Assembly: GCA_017515595.1 (NCBI GenBank)
Contig: JAFWFL010000053.1
Location: 1 to 61,833, forward strand
DNA: 61,833 nucleotides
DNA from: Coriobacteriales bacterium
GTDB taxonomy: Bacteria > Actinomycetota > Coriobacteriia > Coriobacteriales > UMGS124
Direction of reading: 5' to 3'
Shown here: positions 17,868 through 27,500 of the stretch, piece by piece
Layout of the letters: each line of letters begins with the position of its first letter
Position numbering within the stretch: position 1 is the first letter of the stretch
Program-made: the position numbers and the translations under genes
Notes under the pieces: generated by a model
What the model was told of the DNA's origin: nothing
The model's database searches: none
Seen by the model: the letters and a program-made list of their open reading frames with translations, nothing else

Positions 17868-19377
17868 ATGTCTTACACTCTTGATACCGCCCGCGACAGT
17901 CTCATGTCGCTGCAGCGCAAAATGGCCGCCTTCAATCATGCTGTAGAATCTATATGGTATGACGGCGCAACCGTTGCTCCCAAAGATACTGCCGAGAACC
18001 GCGCGGCGAGCCTGGGCATTCTCTCCGAGGAAATCTATAAGCTTCAGACCTCGAGCGAGACGGTTGAGCTTCTCGACTTCCTCGACGAGCATTCTGAGGA
18101 GCTGAGTTTTGACGAGAAACGCATGGTTCAGCTGCTTATGAAAGATCTCAAAGAAATGCGGGCAATTCCTATGGCCGAGATATGTTGCCTACGAGGAACT
18201 TATTGTGCGTTCCGAGGATGTGTGGCACCGTGCCAAGGAGGCCTCTGATTTTGTGATGTTCGCTCCGCTTTTGGAGGAGGTCTTTGCTACAGCCAAGCGC
18301 TTCTCCCTCTATATTGAGCCGGACCGCGATCCCTATGAGCAGCGTCTTGATGATTATGAGGAAGGCCTCACCGTTGCGGCATGCGATGCCTTTTTTGCAA
18401 AACTCCGCGAGCGCATTGTGCCCCTTGTTGCCAAGGTAAGCGCTGCACCGCAGGTAGACGACTCTCTGCGCTTTGGGGAATTTCCGGTCAAGGAGCAGGA
18501 GGAACTTGCCTACTATCTTATGCGCACCATGGGTCTTGACCTTGGCCATGTGGGCCTCTCAACCACCGAGCATCCCTTTACCACAAACCTTGGTTCCCAT
18601 TTTGATGAGCGTATTACCACTCATTACCATACTGATGATTTTGCTTCCTCAATGTACAGTGTTGTTCACGAGGGCGGGCATGCGCTTTATGATACCGGTT
18701 CAGAAGACGGACTCGCATACACTGCCCTTGACTGCGGAGTTTCTATGGGTATCCATGAAAGCCAGAGCCGCTTTTACGAGAATATCATTGGCCGCAGCCG
18801 CGCCTTCTGCGAGCTTGTTTTCCCAAAGATTGCCGAGCTTTACCCGGGTCAGATGGCAGGCCATAATGCCGAGGAGCTCTACCATGCCGTCAACAAAGTG
18901 CAGCCTTCTCTCATCCGCACCGAGGCTGATGAGGTGACCTACTCCCTCCACGTTATGATTCGTTACGAGCTCGAAAAGCGCATCTTTGCCGGACAGCTTG
19001 CCATTGCCGATCTTCCTGCAGAGTGGAACCGCCTCTATAAGGAATACCTTGGCGTTGACGTTCCGGACGACAAACACGGTGTTCTTCAGGACAGCCACTG
19101 GTCGAGCGGTTTGATTGGCTATTTCCCCTCATATGCACTCGGTAACGCCTACGGAGCTCAATTCCTCGCCAAGATGCGCGAGACGGTTGACGTGGACGCC
19201 TGCATAGCAGCCGGTGATTTTGCCCCCATTAACGCCTGGAACCGCGAAAACATTTGGCGTCACGGTCACCGCTACACCCCGGCCCAGCTGCTCGACCGGA
19301 TTTATGGCGCTCCTTTTGATCCCGAGTTCTACTTAACCTATCTCGAGACCAAGTGTCACGATATCTATGGAGTATAA
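17868..19377 (+). pseudogene. M32 carboxypeptidase (Taq-type) with a single frameshift
   Basis: Together the two frames encode about 500 residues, the normal M32 length. Frame 1 (from ATG 17868 after AAGGAG) covers 'MSYTLDTARDSLMSLQRKMA' to IPMAE. Frame 2 resumes at VAYEELIVRSEDVWHRAKEA and continues to the end. Removing one A at 18178-18180 (GAGATATGTT to GAGTATGTT) restores one protein. The active site is intact: HEGGH (HExxH) in SVVHEGGHALYDTG, then MGIHESQSRFYEN. The family are cytosolic zinc carboxypeptidases of broad specificity. Only one base separates it from a working gene, so sequencing error cannot be excluded. Confidence 0.85.
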
Positions 19378-19511
19378 TGCAAGTTCATAAGTACGTGACA
19401 ATAAGTCAGGCTCTTATGTATCATGTACTAATGTGCTCGATGGATTCAAGTATTGAGTGTTTGATTCTAGACAGATACAAGCAGTAAAGTGTATGGCAAA
19501 AGGAGGATATG

Positions 19512-19700
19512 ATGGATATTGCAGAGGTTAAACAAGCGGTATTACAGGCCATGAAAGAAGCAGGTGAACCAATTGCCGCCGGTAAAGCTGCCGAGCTTAC
19601 CGGGATAGACCGCAAGCTCATTGACAAAGCTTTTGCAGAGCTTAAAAAGGAAGGCGCTATAGTCTCCCCAATTCGTTGCAAATGGGAGCCTGCTGCATAG
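19512..19700 (+). CDS. Small winged-helix-like protein
   Basis: 62 residues from the second of two tandem ATGs, which is 5 nt after AGGAGG (the first is too close). KQAVLQAMKEAGEPIAAGKA, then AELTGIDRKLIDKAFAELKK and EGAIVSP, read as a complete winged helix-turn-helix. It could be a DNA-binding protein or a transcription-factor-like accessory. Similar single-domain proteins are common in this class of bacteria and lack assigned function. Confidence 0.75.
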   Translation: MDIAEVKQAVLQAMKEAGEPIAAGKAAELTGIDRKLIDKAFAELKKEGAIVSPIRCKWEPAA

Positions 19701-19717
19701 AGTAGCTTGACAAGTGC

Positions 19718-19808
19718 AAAAGTGATTGCTGCAACCCCCCTACATTTGTTGATTCTGTAAACGGGGCAGTAAAGTGATTGCTGCAACCCCCCACATTTGT
19801 CGATTTTT
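19718..19808. repeat. Two direct repeats in the 19.7-20.3 kb gap
   Basis: The block AAAGTGATTGCTGCAACCCC followed by ACATTTGT[TC]GATT occurs twice, about 53 nt apart. There is no coding character. It could be a duplicated operator or a short dispersed repeat. Confidence 0.55.
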
Positions 19809-19809
19809 A

Positions 19810-20304
19810 TTGAACAAGTGTTTATATTTGGCTTTAAGAGTTCTCTCTGTTAACGAGTCGGTAAGAGCTCGAACATCAGCCCTAAATACTCCTGCAAAAT
19901 GGGATTACAACCTCAGTTTGAGACCACAAAGCGGCTTGCGATCTCGGGTTTTAAGGCTGTTTTTATCGCTGAGACAAACCTGCAGGTCAGAAGTGCAGGG
20001 CTTCTGGGAAGCATCATCTCGAAAGTATGGTTTGCACAAAAGGCCTCAATTTGAGACCGCAAAAGGAGCTTTTGCGGTCCGCGGTTCCCTTTTGCGGTCT
20101 GAGCTTTTGGTTTCATAAGGCAGCGCCTTGGCTTTGTGCAGAAAACCCCGGTTTTGGTTTAAGATTATATCCAAGGCGTTGCGTTTTTACTTTGCCTCGG
20201 CTCACAACTGCTTCTCAGCATCAACAATCGTACCTAACAGGTAAAACTTGAAATACTTCATTCTGCGAAGTATGAGAAAATGATTGTTTCCTTAGGGTAA
20301 ACCC
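19810..20304. other. Structured gene-free region with alternative hairpins
   Basis: No credible ORF. GAGACCGCAAAAGG (about 20053) can pair either with CTTTTGCGGTC (20069-20079) or with CCCTTTTGCGGTCTGAG (20088-20103), so two exclusive hairpins are possible. A related GAGACCACAAAG lies near 19921. The facing gene (20305-21060) is on the minus strand, so on that strand this would be 3' untranslated RNA. Confidence 0.4.
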
Positions 20305-21060
20305 CTACTTTTTTACCAAGAATGTCAGGCAAAGGTATACGACCGCGGTAATAACCAAAAGCAGAGCAATAACCACCCACACCATAGGTCGGGCAAAATT
20401 AATGGTCCAGCCAACGCTTAGTCTGTCCGGAATCATAATGCGCTCGTCGTCCCTGTTAAAATAAATAAAACCAAGCTTCCAGTGCTCAGGATCATAGTCG
20501 CCTGCTTTGATATCCTGCCCTGATAATTGCTCTTTAAGCTGACGGTTTCCCTTCACGGAGATGGCTATCATGGATGCAACGCATGCAAAAACAAATACTA
20601 TTATGGCTATGGCCAGCTGACCGAGATTAATGACACCCATAAAGGACAACTCAATCCCATAGCCCAAAACTGCGCTTAAAAGAAGGCCGGATACCAGGCA
20701 CCATATGCTCAAAGGCCGCGCCATAATGTCATAGTATTGTTTGATCCGCTCTTCATCTGCAGCAAATTGGTATTTGTACATACGGGGAACAATTATTTGA
20801 CAGATTATAAAAATAAGCGCTATAAAAGCGGCCATTCCAAAAGGAAACACCGCAAGCCAAGGTGATTTTTCTTTCCATTCGTTTACGTTACCGCTAAAGT
20901 CTCCGTGTGTAGGAATAACATCGGGAAGCGTGGGATACGCAAGAACACTCAAAACCGCAATTCCCACCAGCATCGGTATATAAAGCCAACACCATTTGAG
21001 AGATATCCTGTTCCGGTCAGATAACTTACCCGGCTTATTGTCAGAATCAAATCCCTGCAC
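20305..21060 (-). CDS. Membrane protein with DUF1648 and DUF5808 domains
   Basis: 251 residues. Five or so hydrophobic segments are visible: about 23-43, 71-91, 115-135, 143-168 and 222-246. 'LPDVIPTHGDFSGNVNEW' after the first segment is the DUF1648 signature (SdpI/YhgE-like: hydrophobic helix, then IPxHxxxxG). The soluble stretch DPEHWKLGFIYFNRDDERIM with the following PDRLSVGWTINFARP is the DUF5808 signature. Such proteins sit in the cytoplasmic membrane; some relatives give immunity to bacteriocins (SdpI), but that role is not shown here. There is no partner gene. Confidence 0.8.
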   Translation of the reverse strand: MQGFDSDNKPGKLSDRNRISLKWCWLYIPMLVGIAVLSVLAYPTLPDVIPTHGDFSGNVNEWKEKSPWLAVFPFGMAAFIALIFIICQIIVPRMYKYQFAADEERIKQYYDIMARPLSIWCLVSGLLLSAVLGYGIELSFMGVINLGQLAIAIIVFVFACVASMIAISVKGNRQLKEQLSGQDIKAGDYDPEHWKLGFIYFNRDDERIMIPDRLSVGWTINFARPMVWVVIALLLVITAVVYLCLTFLVKK

Positions 21061-21071
21061 CTCAACACCGC

Positions 21072-21231
21072 TTTCTCAAACTAAGGCCGACCGCCCCATT
21101 GGTTTTCTCAAACAAATTCCGACCGCCCGATTGGCTTTCTCAAACAAAGGCCAACCGCCCGATTGGCTTTCTCAAACAAAGGCCAACCGCTCGATTGGCT
21201 TTCTCAAACAAGAGCTGACCGCCCCATTGGG
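21072..21231. repeat. 32-bp minisatellite, five copies
   Basis: Five head-to-tail 32-bp units, each starting TTTCTCAAAC and ending with an inner palindrome (GCCAA..CGATTGGC or variants). Copies 3 and 4 differ by one base; copies 1 and 5 are the most diverged. The period is not a multiple of three and there are no spacers, so it is neither coding nor CRISPR. It lies just upstream of the DUF1648 gene start. Confidence 0.85.
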
Positions 21232-21476
21232 TACTAAACAATCTCGGCATATTATACTCATTCCAGACAAACGAATCGTGTCAGCGCATTTTGTTACTCG
21301 ATTTAATAGCAATAGCAAACATTGACTTGTTTTCAAGCTGCCTAAACTGAAGACAAGCAAGCAATTCCTGTGCACGTGAACAGTTTTTTGTACTTTCACC
21401 CACAACCTCGGGTCGCAATAGTGCAATAATTATAAGGTTTTAAAACTACATACCCAATTTGATTTGGGATGGAGGT

Positions 21477-23732
21477 ATGCAATATAAAACTCGGTTCTTA
21501 GTTTTGTTTGCGTTAAGTTTGGCAATAGCGTCGCTCTGTCTTTGCGTAGGGGCAATGGCTTCAACAGACTTCTCTGCTGCTGCCTTTTTTAAAGATAACG
21601 CCGTTGATGCAAAAGCATCTGAGCCAAACAGTGCCTTAGAGGCAAGTCCGGACGAGGCCGCTTTAGAAGAAGATGCAGCTCTGGCTTTGGCTGCATTTGA
21701 TGAGGATGAAGCATTCCCGGACGAATTCGAGTTTGATTCTGCTCAAGCAGGTTCGGTCACAATGCCTATCCGTGTTGAATACAATGAAATAGCCGATGCT
21801 CAATTTGTCGATAAAAGCGGCAAAACTATCTCGGTTAAAGATTACGGTTTCCCCGCAAACGGCGATTGGATGTATCAGGGAAAAGTCACCATTATTGCCC
21901 AAAGCGCCAGTAAAGTTTATGATGGCACGCCGCTCTCCCGCACCGATGGCATACTCGTGACCGGTCTGCCCAAGCAGTTCACCATAACTGCCAAAGCCGG
22001 CGGCAGCCAAACAAAAGCAGGCGAAAGCGATAACCCCATTGCAGGTTATGAGATTTATAACCAAGCAAAAGAGAATGTCACAAACCATTTTAGCAGCATC
22101 GATACCGTTCCGGGCCAGCTGCTGGTTGATCCTTTGCCCATAACCGTTTGGACCGGCAGTGCCTCTAAAATATATGACGGAAAGGCGCTTACCAATGAAA
22201 AAGCCGGCATTGATTTAGTCGACGGCAATCACCAGCAACAGCCCTGGCGTAATCTTGCACTTACATTTTCCGAGAAGGACGGCGAAGCACTTTACTGTCT
22301 CTGCGGCACTGTTTGGGTGTACGGCATCAATCCGCTGACCGGTGAAGCCCAGCAGACCGAGCTGAGCGCCGGTCAAAAGCTGACTTCCGTGTACATCAAT
22401 GATGCAATTGACAAAGAAAATATAACATACAAAATCGAAAAAATGACTCAAGAGACACTTCCAGATGAAGTACTGGGTCTGTACGCCTCTAATCCTGATC
22501 TGATGGCACAATTCTGCAAAGATGCAAAATGGAATGAAGCCGAGTTCGCCAAATACATTGAGTCCCGACTCCCATCAGATGATCTTGATGATCTTGATGA
22601 TCTTGATGATGAAGACGACTTCTCTGATGAGGAGCCTTTTGACGATGGGTTCTTTGATGGTGAGGATTTCTTTGACGATGAATCGTTTGATGAAGAACCC
22701 CTTGACGAGGAATCGTTTGATGAAGAACCCCTTGACGAAGAATCATTTGATGAGGAGCCCCTTGACGAGGAACCTGCAGATGAGGAGCCTGTTGTAGAAG
22801 AGCCTGCAGACGAATTACCTATTGAAGACAATCCTCTTGATGAGGACCCCTTTGCTGAGGGATCCTATATCATCGAGTCCGTTGAAGTATCATACACTGA
22901 AGAAGTGATATATGATGAGAATCCCATTGTTGCGGACTCTTCTGATGAGGATTCTTACGATGAATACCCCATTGTAGATACTACTTACGATGAGGATTCT
23001 GACAACGAATACCCCGTTGTTGAAGGGTCTAATGATGATTCCGATGACGAGTATCCCGTTGTTGAAGGGTCTTTCGATGAGGATTCTGATGACGAGTATC
23101 CCAATCCGGAAGAATCATATGATCAGGATATAAGTATTAGCCATTTGGAGGTGATTATGGGAGATACCAAGCAAAGGATACTCACAGAAGCCGTCAAGTT
23201 GTTTGCTCAAGAGGGGTACGAGGCGGTAACTGTCGAAGATATTGCGCAGGCAGTGGGCATAAAAGCGCCCTCTTTGTATAAGCATTACAAAAATAAGCGC
23301 GATATCTTTGATCATATCCTCCAAAAAATGGAACAAAACGATGCTCATAATGCCGAGGAGTGCTCTGTTCCTACAGGGACTCTTGAGATTATGCCTGAAG
23401 CTTATGAGAACTCCGCTTTGGAGGATCTCTTGGCATTTTGCAAAGTCCAGTTTCGATACTGGACTGAGAATGAATTTGCCTCGTCATTCAGAAAGATGCT
23501 GACCATAGAGCAATACCGCAGCGAAGAAATGAATGTTCTTTATCATCAATACCTTGGTTCGGGTCCGCTTCACTATGTTGCTGACCTGCTGGGTTCAGAG
23601 GAAAAAGCGCTGGAGCTGTATGGCCCCATGTACCTGCTCTACAGTGTGTACGATGAAGCTGACAACAAAGAAGCGGTATTTGAGCTTCTCAACCAGCACA
23701 TACAACAATACCAAACACAAAAGAAAGGATAA
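21477..23732 (+). CDS. Secreted YDG-domain protein with acidic repeats, running in frame into TetR
   Basis: The frame encodes a signal peptide (FLVLFALSLAIASLCLCVGA), two YDG/MBG-type segments (SASKVYDGTPL and GSASKIYDGKALTN) and a 'WRNLALTFSEKDGEALYCLC' block. A very acidic repeat region follows, and then, without a stop, a complete TetR regulator from MGDTKQR (23157). The first 370 residues are paralogous to the 1656-residue protein at 24579. Aligning the two shows the paralogue's initiator ATG corresponds to TAT here (21483). The only nearby ATG (21477) is 1 nt from GGAGG, too close for good initiation. A secretory protein fused to a DNA-binding protein makes no functional sense, so I infer a deletion that removed the old stop. 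The real products are probably little or no surface protein plus an independent TetR. Confidence 0.65.
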   Translation: MQYKTRFLVLFALSLAIASLCLCVGAMASTDFSAAAFFKDNAVDAKASEPNSALEASPDEAALEEDAALALAAFDEDEAFPDEFEFDSAQAGSVTMPIRVEYNEIADAQFVDKSGKTISVKDYGFPANGDWMYQGKVTIIAQSASKVYDGTPLSRTDGILVTGLPKQFTITAKAGGSQTKAGESDNPIAGYEIYNQAKENVTNHFSSIDTVPGQLLVDPLPITVWTGSASKIYDGKALTNEKAGIDLVDGNHQQQPWRNLALTFSEKDGEALYCLCGTVWVYGINPLTGEAQQTELSAGQKLTSVYINDAIDKENITYKIEKMTQETLPDEVLGLYASNPDLMAQFCKDAKWNEAEFAKYIESRLPSDDLDDLDDLDDEDDFSDEEPFDDGFFDGEDFFDDESFDEEPLDEESFDEEPLDEESFDEEPLDEEPADEEPVVEEPADELPIEDNPLDEDPFAEGSYIIESVEVSYTEEVIYDENPIVADSSDEDSYDEYPIVDTTYDEDSDNEYPVVEGSNDDSDDEYPVVEGSFDEDSDDEYPNPEESYDQDISISHLEVIMGDTKQRILTEAVKLFAQEGYEAVTVEDIAQAVGIKAPSLYKHYKNKRDIFDHILQKMEQNDAHNAEECSVPTGTLEIMPEAYENSALEDLLAFCKVQFRYWTENEFASSFRKMLTIEQYRSEEMNVLYHQYLGSGPLHYVADLLGSEEKALELYGPMYLLYSVYDEADNKEAVFELLNQHIQQYQTQKKG
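22576..23105. repeat. Tandem repeats encoding acidic segments
   Basis: Three kinds of in-frame DNA repeats follow one another: GATGATCTT x3 (about 22577), a 30-bp unit encoding ESFDEEPLDE x3 (22681-22770), and a unit of about 45 bp encoding DSDDEYPVVEGSFDE-like peptides (about 22930-23105). All are multiples of three, so copy-number changes keep frame. Confidence 0.75.
23157..23732 (+). CDS. TetR-family transcriptional regulator
   Basis: 191 residues. The ATG at 23157 has its own GGAGGTG Shine-Dalgarno 3-9 nt upstream, so it can be translated alone although the frame is open from the preceding surface-protein gene. KQRILTEAVKLFAQEGYEAV, then TVEDIAQAVGIKAPSLYKHY and KNKRDIFDHIL, form the canonical TetR HTH. 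The ligand-binding domain is unrecognised. Four nt after the stop, a GNAT gene begins, forming a two-gene unit. It probably autoregulates; no operator palindrome could be singled out. Confidence 0.9.
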   Translation: MGDTKQRILTEAVKLFAQEGYEAVTVEDIAQAVGIKAPSLYKHYKNKRDIFDHILQKMEQNDAHNAEECSVPTGTLEIMPEAYENSALEDLLAFCKVQFRYWTENEFASSFRKMLTIEQYRSEEMNVLYHQYLGSGPLHYVADLLGSEEKALELYGPMYLLYSVYDEADNKEAVFELLNQHIQQYQTQKKG

Positions 23733-23736
23733 GGCC

Positions 23737-24366
23737 ATGAGTGATCAGGTGGTAATCCGGTTAGAACAAGAGTCTGAGTACCGTGAAGTAGAAAACCTCG
23801 TAAGAGAAGCTTTTTGGAACGTGTACCGTCCGGGATGTCTCGAGCATTACGTGCTTCATCAATTGAGAAGCGACCCCGCGTTTGTTCCTGAGCTTGACCT
23901 TGTTATGGAGAAAGACGGAGAACTCATTGGGCAAAACATGTTCATGAGAGCAGCAATTCAAGCTGATGACGAGAAAGAAATCCCCATTATGACCATGGGA
24001 CCCATCAGCATCTCCCCTGCTTATAAGCACCAAGGCTATGGCAAAATGCTCTTGGACTATTCTCTGGAAAAAGCCGCGGAACTGGGTTGCGGAGCTGTAT
24101 GCTTTGAGGGCGACATTAACTTTTACGGGAAAAGCGGGTTTACCTATGCAAGTGATTTTGGCATTCGCTATCACGGCCTGCCCGAGGGTGAAGATGCTTC
24201 GTTCTTTCTCTGCAAAGAACTCATTCCCGGATATCTGGACAACGTATGCGGAGAATACGCTCCCCCAAGCGGTTATTTCGTAGATGAGAAAGCCGCCGAA
24301 GCCTTTGACTCAGCTTTCCCACCCAAAGAGAAGCTCGTACTACCTGGCCAGCTCTTTCAGGCATAA
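23737..24366 (+). CDS. GNAT-family N-acetyltransferase
   Basis: 209 residues from the ATG preceded by AAGGATAAGG. 'PISISPAYKHQGYGKMLLDY' is the acetyl-CoA motif (V/I-x-P-x-x-K-x-Q-G-Y-G) and 'CFEGDINFYGKSGFTYASDF' follows the usual YxxxGF pattern. This is the YhbS-like subfamily. It sits 4 nt after the TetR gene, so its expression is likely coupled to that regulator. Confidence 0.9.
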   Translation: MSDQVVIRLEQESEYREVENLVREAFWNVYRPGCLEHYVLHQLRSDPAFVPELDLVMEKDGELIGQNMFMRAAIQADDEKEIPIMTMGPISISPAYKHQGYGKMLLDYSLEKAAELGCGAVCFEGDINFYGKSGFTYASDFGIRYHGLPEGEDASFFLCKELIPGYLDNVCGEYAPPSGYFVDEKAAEAFDSAFPPKEKLVLPGQLFQA

Positions 24367-24578
24367 CAGCATACTGTAGAACAAAAGTCTCTCCGTTCTC
24401 TAGCGACTTTGGGACGGCTCATTGCCTCCGTTACTTACCTATTATTTGTAACCGCACAGCCAGGTACTTTTGTTTCTCCGCACTTTCATAAAGCAGTAAC
24501 TCCTATAATTCCTGAGAGCAATAATACTGCAAGTAACAACCTGTATGTTCGATTTGCTATGGTACGGAGGTTACACAA

Positions 24579-27500
24579 ATGAAAGCACGGTCTTTAGCGT
24601 TCTTTGCGTTGAGTTTGATCATAGCGTTATATTGTCTCTGCGGTTTAGAAATAGCACACGCTACTGTAGAATATGTAGGTACTGTCGATGGCGAAGCGGT
24701 ACGTATTAGCGATGCCGAGGCAAACCAAGAACAGCCCGCATCCGCAGCAAACCGGACAAATCAGGCACCGGCTGCTACGGAGTCAGCTGGAGTAGCCCAA
24801 ACTCAAATTGAACCGGATAATCTGAAAACTGACCAGGTTGATCTCAACAACCAGATAATCCAACAGGATAATCTCCAGGTAATCGATACAGATGACACAT
24901 TGATTCTACCTAATGATGATAATGATCCTTTCCCCGCAAATGGCGATTGGAAGTACTCAAAACCAGTCACCTTGATCGCCCAAAGCGCCAGTAAATACTA
25001 CGATGGCCTGCCGCTCAGATGCCCCGATGTATTCGTGTATGGTCTTCCCGATAACTTCAACATCACTGCCGAAACTTCCGGTTCTCCGGTAGTAGCAGGT
25101 TCCGTCAAGAATTTAATTAGTTCGTATACAATTTTCAACCAAGCAGGCCAGGATGTTACAAAGCATTTTACTAATATTAATACAGTTGCCGGTACGCTGA
25201 TAATCAACCCCCTGCCCATTACTGTATGGACCGGCAGTGCCTCCAAGTTTTACGACGGCGAGCCGCTGACCAATGAAGAAGCGGGGTTCTACATAAACAC
25301 CAGCGCCATGGTCGATAACATCACAAACGACATAGTTGATAACAACACAAATGCTTTAGTAGATACCAATACAAACATCTCGGTTGATATCAACAACCCG
25401 TCGGCCCATACAACCAACTTAAACATTAGTAGTTCGTACCGCATTGCTGATAACGTGCAAAAACAACCCTGGCGTAATCTTGCCCTTTTGCTGCCCGAGA
25501 AAGACGGAAATGCACTTTACTGTCTCTGCGGTTCTGTTTACGTGTTTGCCATCAAGCCACTGAACAATACTAACGATCATATCTATCTGCAAGCCGGTCA
25601 AAAACTCATTTTTGATGATTCTCCAGATAACTTGGAAAGCAAGCACTTTGCTATTGAAGACCTTTCCGTAAATACGCTTCCCATAGAAGCGTTGCACCTG
25701 TACGCCGATAATCCCAATCTTAGAGAACAATTCATCCGGGACACCGGCTGGAATACAAACGATTTGGCTAAACGTATACAGCAATATTACCGTCTCGCCA
25801 CGCAACCCGCCGACACCTCCGAAAAGCTCATCACGGGTGAGCTCGCCACAGGTGGTTCTGCGACAGAGAATCCCGGCGTAAGAGAGCTTGCCACGGGTGA
25901 GCTTGCAATAGAGGAGTTAACAGCAGATGATCTCACAAAAGGGAGCTCCTCAATTGACATCGGGGAAACTATTGAGATGTTTGGACTGAAGGTTAGCGAG
26001 GGCCTCTCAGAAAACCTGATAAACACTGGCGTCAGGGCACGCGTCGTCCCCAAGGGTCAATCCGGCCTTCAGAACAACACTTTTATTGTGGTAAAAGAGC
26101 TACAGGAATTCATGACGCTTGCCGTTAACGCCACCGGCAGCCAAACAGAAATCGGTGAAAGTGAAAACACCTATGAGATATTCTGGGGCAGAGACTATTC
26201 CATTAACTTCGCCATAAGCGAAGACCTGGGCATGCTGGTAGTAAAAGCATTCGAGAATCCCGTCGTTATTACTGCCGGGTCTGCCACCAAATCCTATGAC
26301 GGAACGGCTCTCACAGACAATTCGTTTACCGTATACGGTCTTCCTGAGGGCTTTAGAGTGATGGATGTAACGATTGACGGCAGCCAGACAGAAGTCGGTT
26401 CAAGCAGCAATATAATAACAGGTTTCAATATACTTGACAAAAACGGAAATAGCGCTCTCGATTACTTTACCAATATTCGGCCGGTTCCGGGTACGTTGGA
26501 AGTTACCGCTCCTCCCATTATCGAGATCACCGTCACAACAGGTTCCGCAAGTAAGGTTTACGACGGTACACCTTTGACTGACAACACAGCATCTATCACC
26601 GGTCTCAAAGCTGAAGATGCAGGCAAAGTAACCGTTACCGCTACCGGTATTATCACAAACGCGGGAACAGCTCAAAATACCTACTCCATCAACTGGGGAG
26701 ATGTGAATCCTGAAAGTTATAATATTGTAGAAGAGGATCTTGGTACCCTTGAAGTAGAGAAGCTTGGTTTAAGCCTTAACATGGGTTCAGAAAGTGTAGG
26801 CTACTCCGGATCCACGTATATACCTGATCCTACGCTTACCTACCTTAACGGTAGTCACGCCGGCGAAACCGTTACGGGAATACGCATGCGTTCCCTTGAT
26901 GTTATCTTTGCTTATAACCTGTTCACAGAAGACAGCATGCAACTGACAATAACGGGAATCCCAAGCGATGCAGGCACCCACACGTTTACTGTCTCGGCAA
27001 ACTTTGGCGAAAAAGAGTCTGATTACTCTCTCGACATTCCTTCAGATCTCTCAATTACCATAGAACCAGCGCCTCTCTCGATCAGTACAGGCAGTGCAAG
27101 CAAACCCTATGACGGCACAGCCCTCACCTCGGACGAAGCAAACGTGACCGGCCTCCAAGGCGGAGACAGCATACTTGTTACAGCCACCGGCACAATAACC
27201 CAGATTGGCACCACAGACAACACCTACGCCATTGATTGGGGCGACGTAAACTCCTCCAATTACGTTATCACCCAGGAAAACTTAGGCACGCTGGAAGTTA
27301 CCGCTCCCCTCATTACCGAGATATCTGTCACCACCGGCTCTGACAGCAAAACCTATGACGGTACACCTTTGACCAACAGCGAAGCCTTAATTGTTGGCCT
27401 CAGAGCAGAAGATGAGGGCAAGGTAACCATTGCCGCAACAGGCACCATCACTGATGCCGGCACTACACAAAACACCTACACCATCAACTGGGGAGATGTA

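Noticed and set aside
21072-21231. Possible CRISPR array (regular 32-nt repeats)
   Set aside because: The units are directly adjacent with no spacers, they vary among themselves, and no cas gene is present.
22448-22831. Ser-rich antisense ORF with SSRGSSSND repeats
   Set aside because: It is the complement of the acidic tandem repeats of the surface protein.
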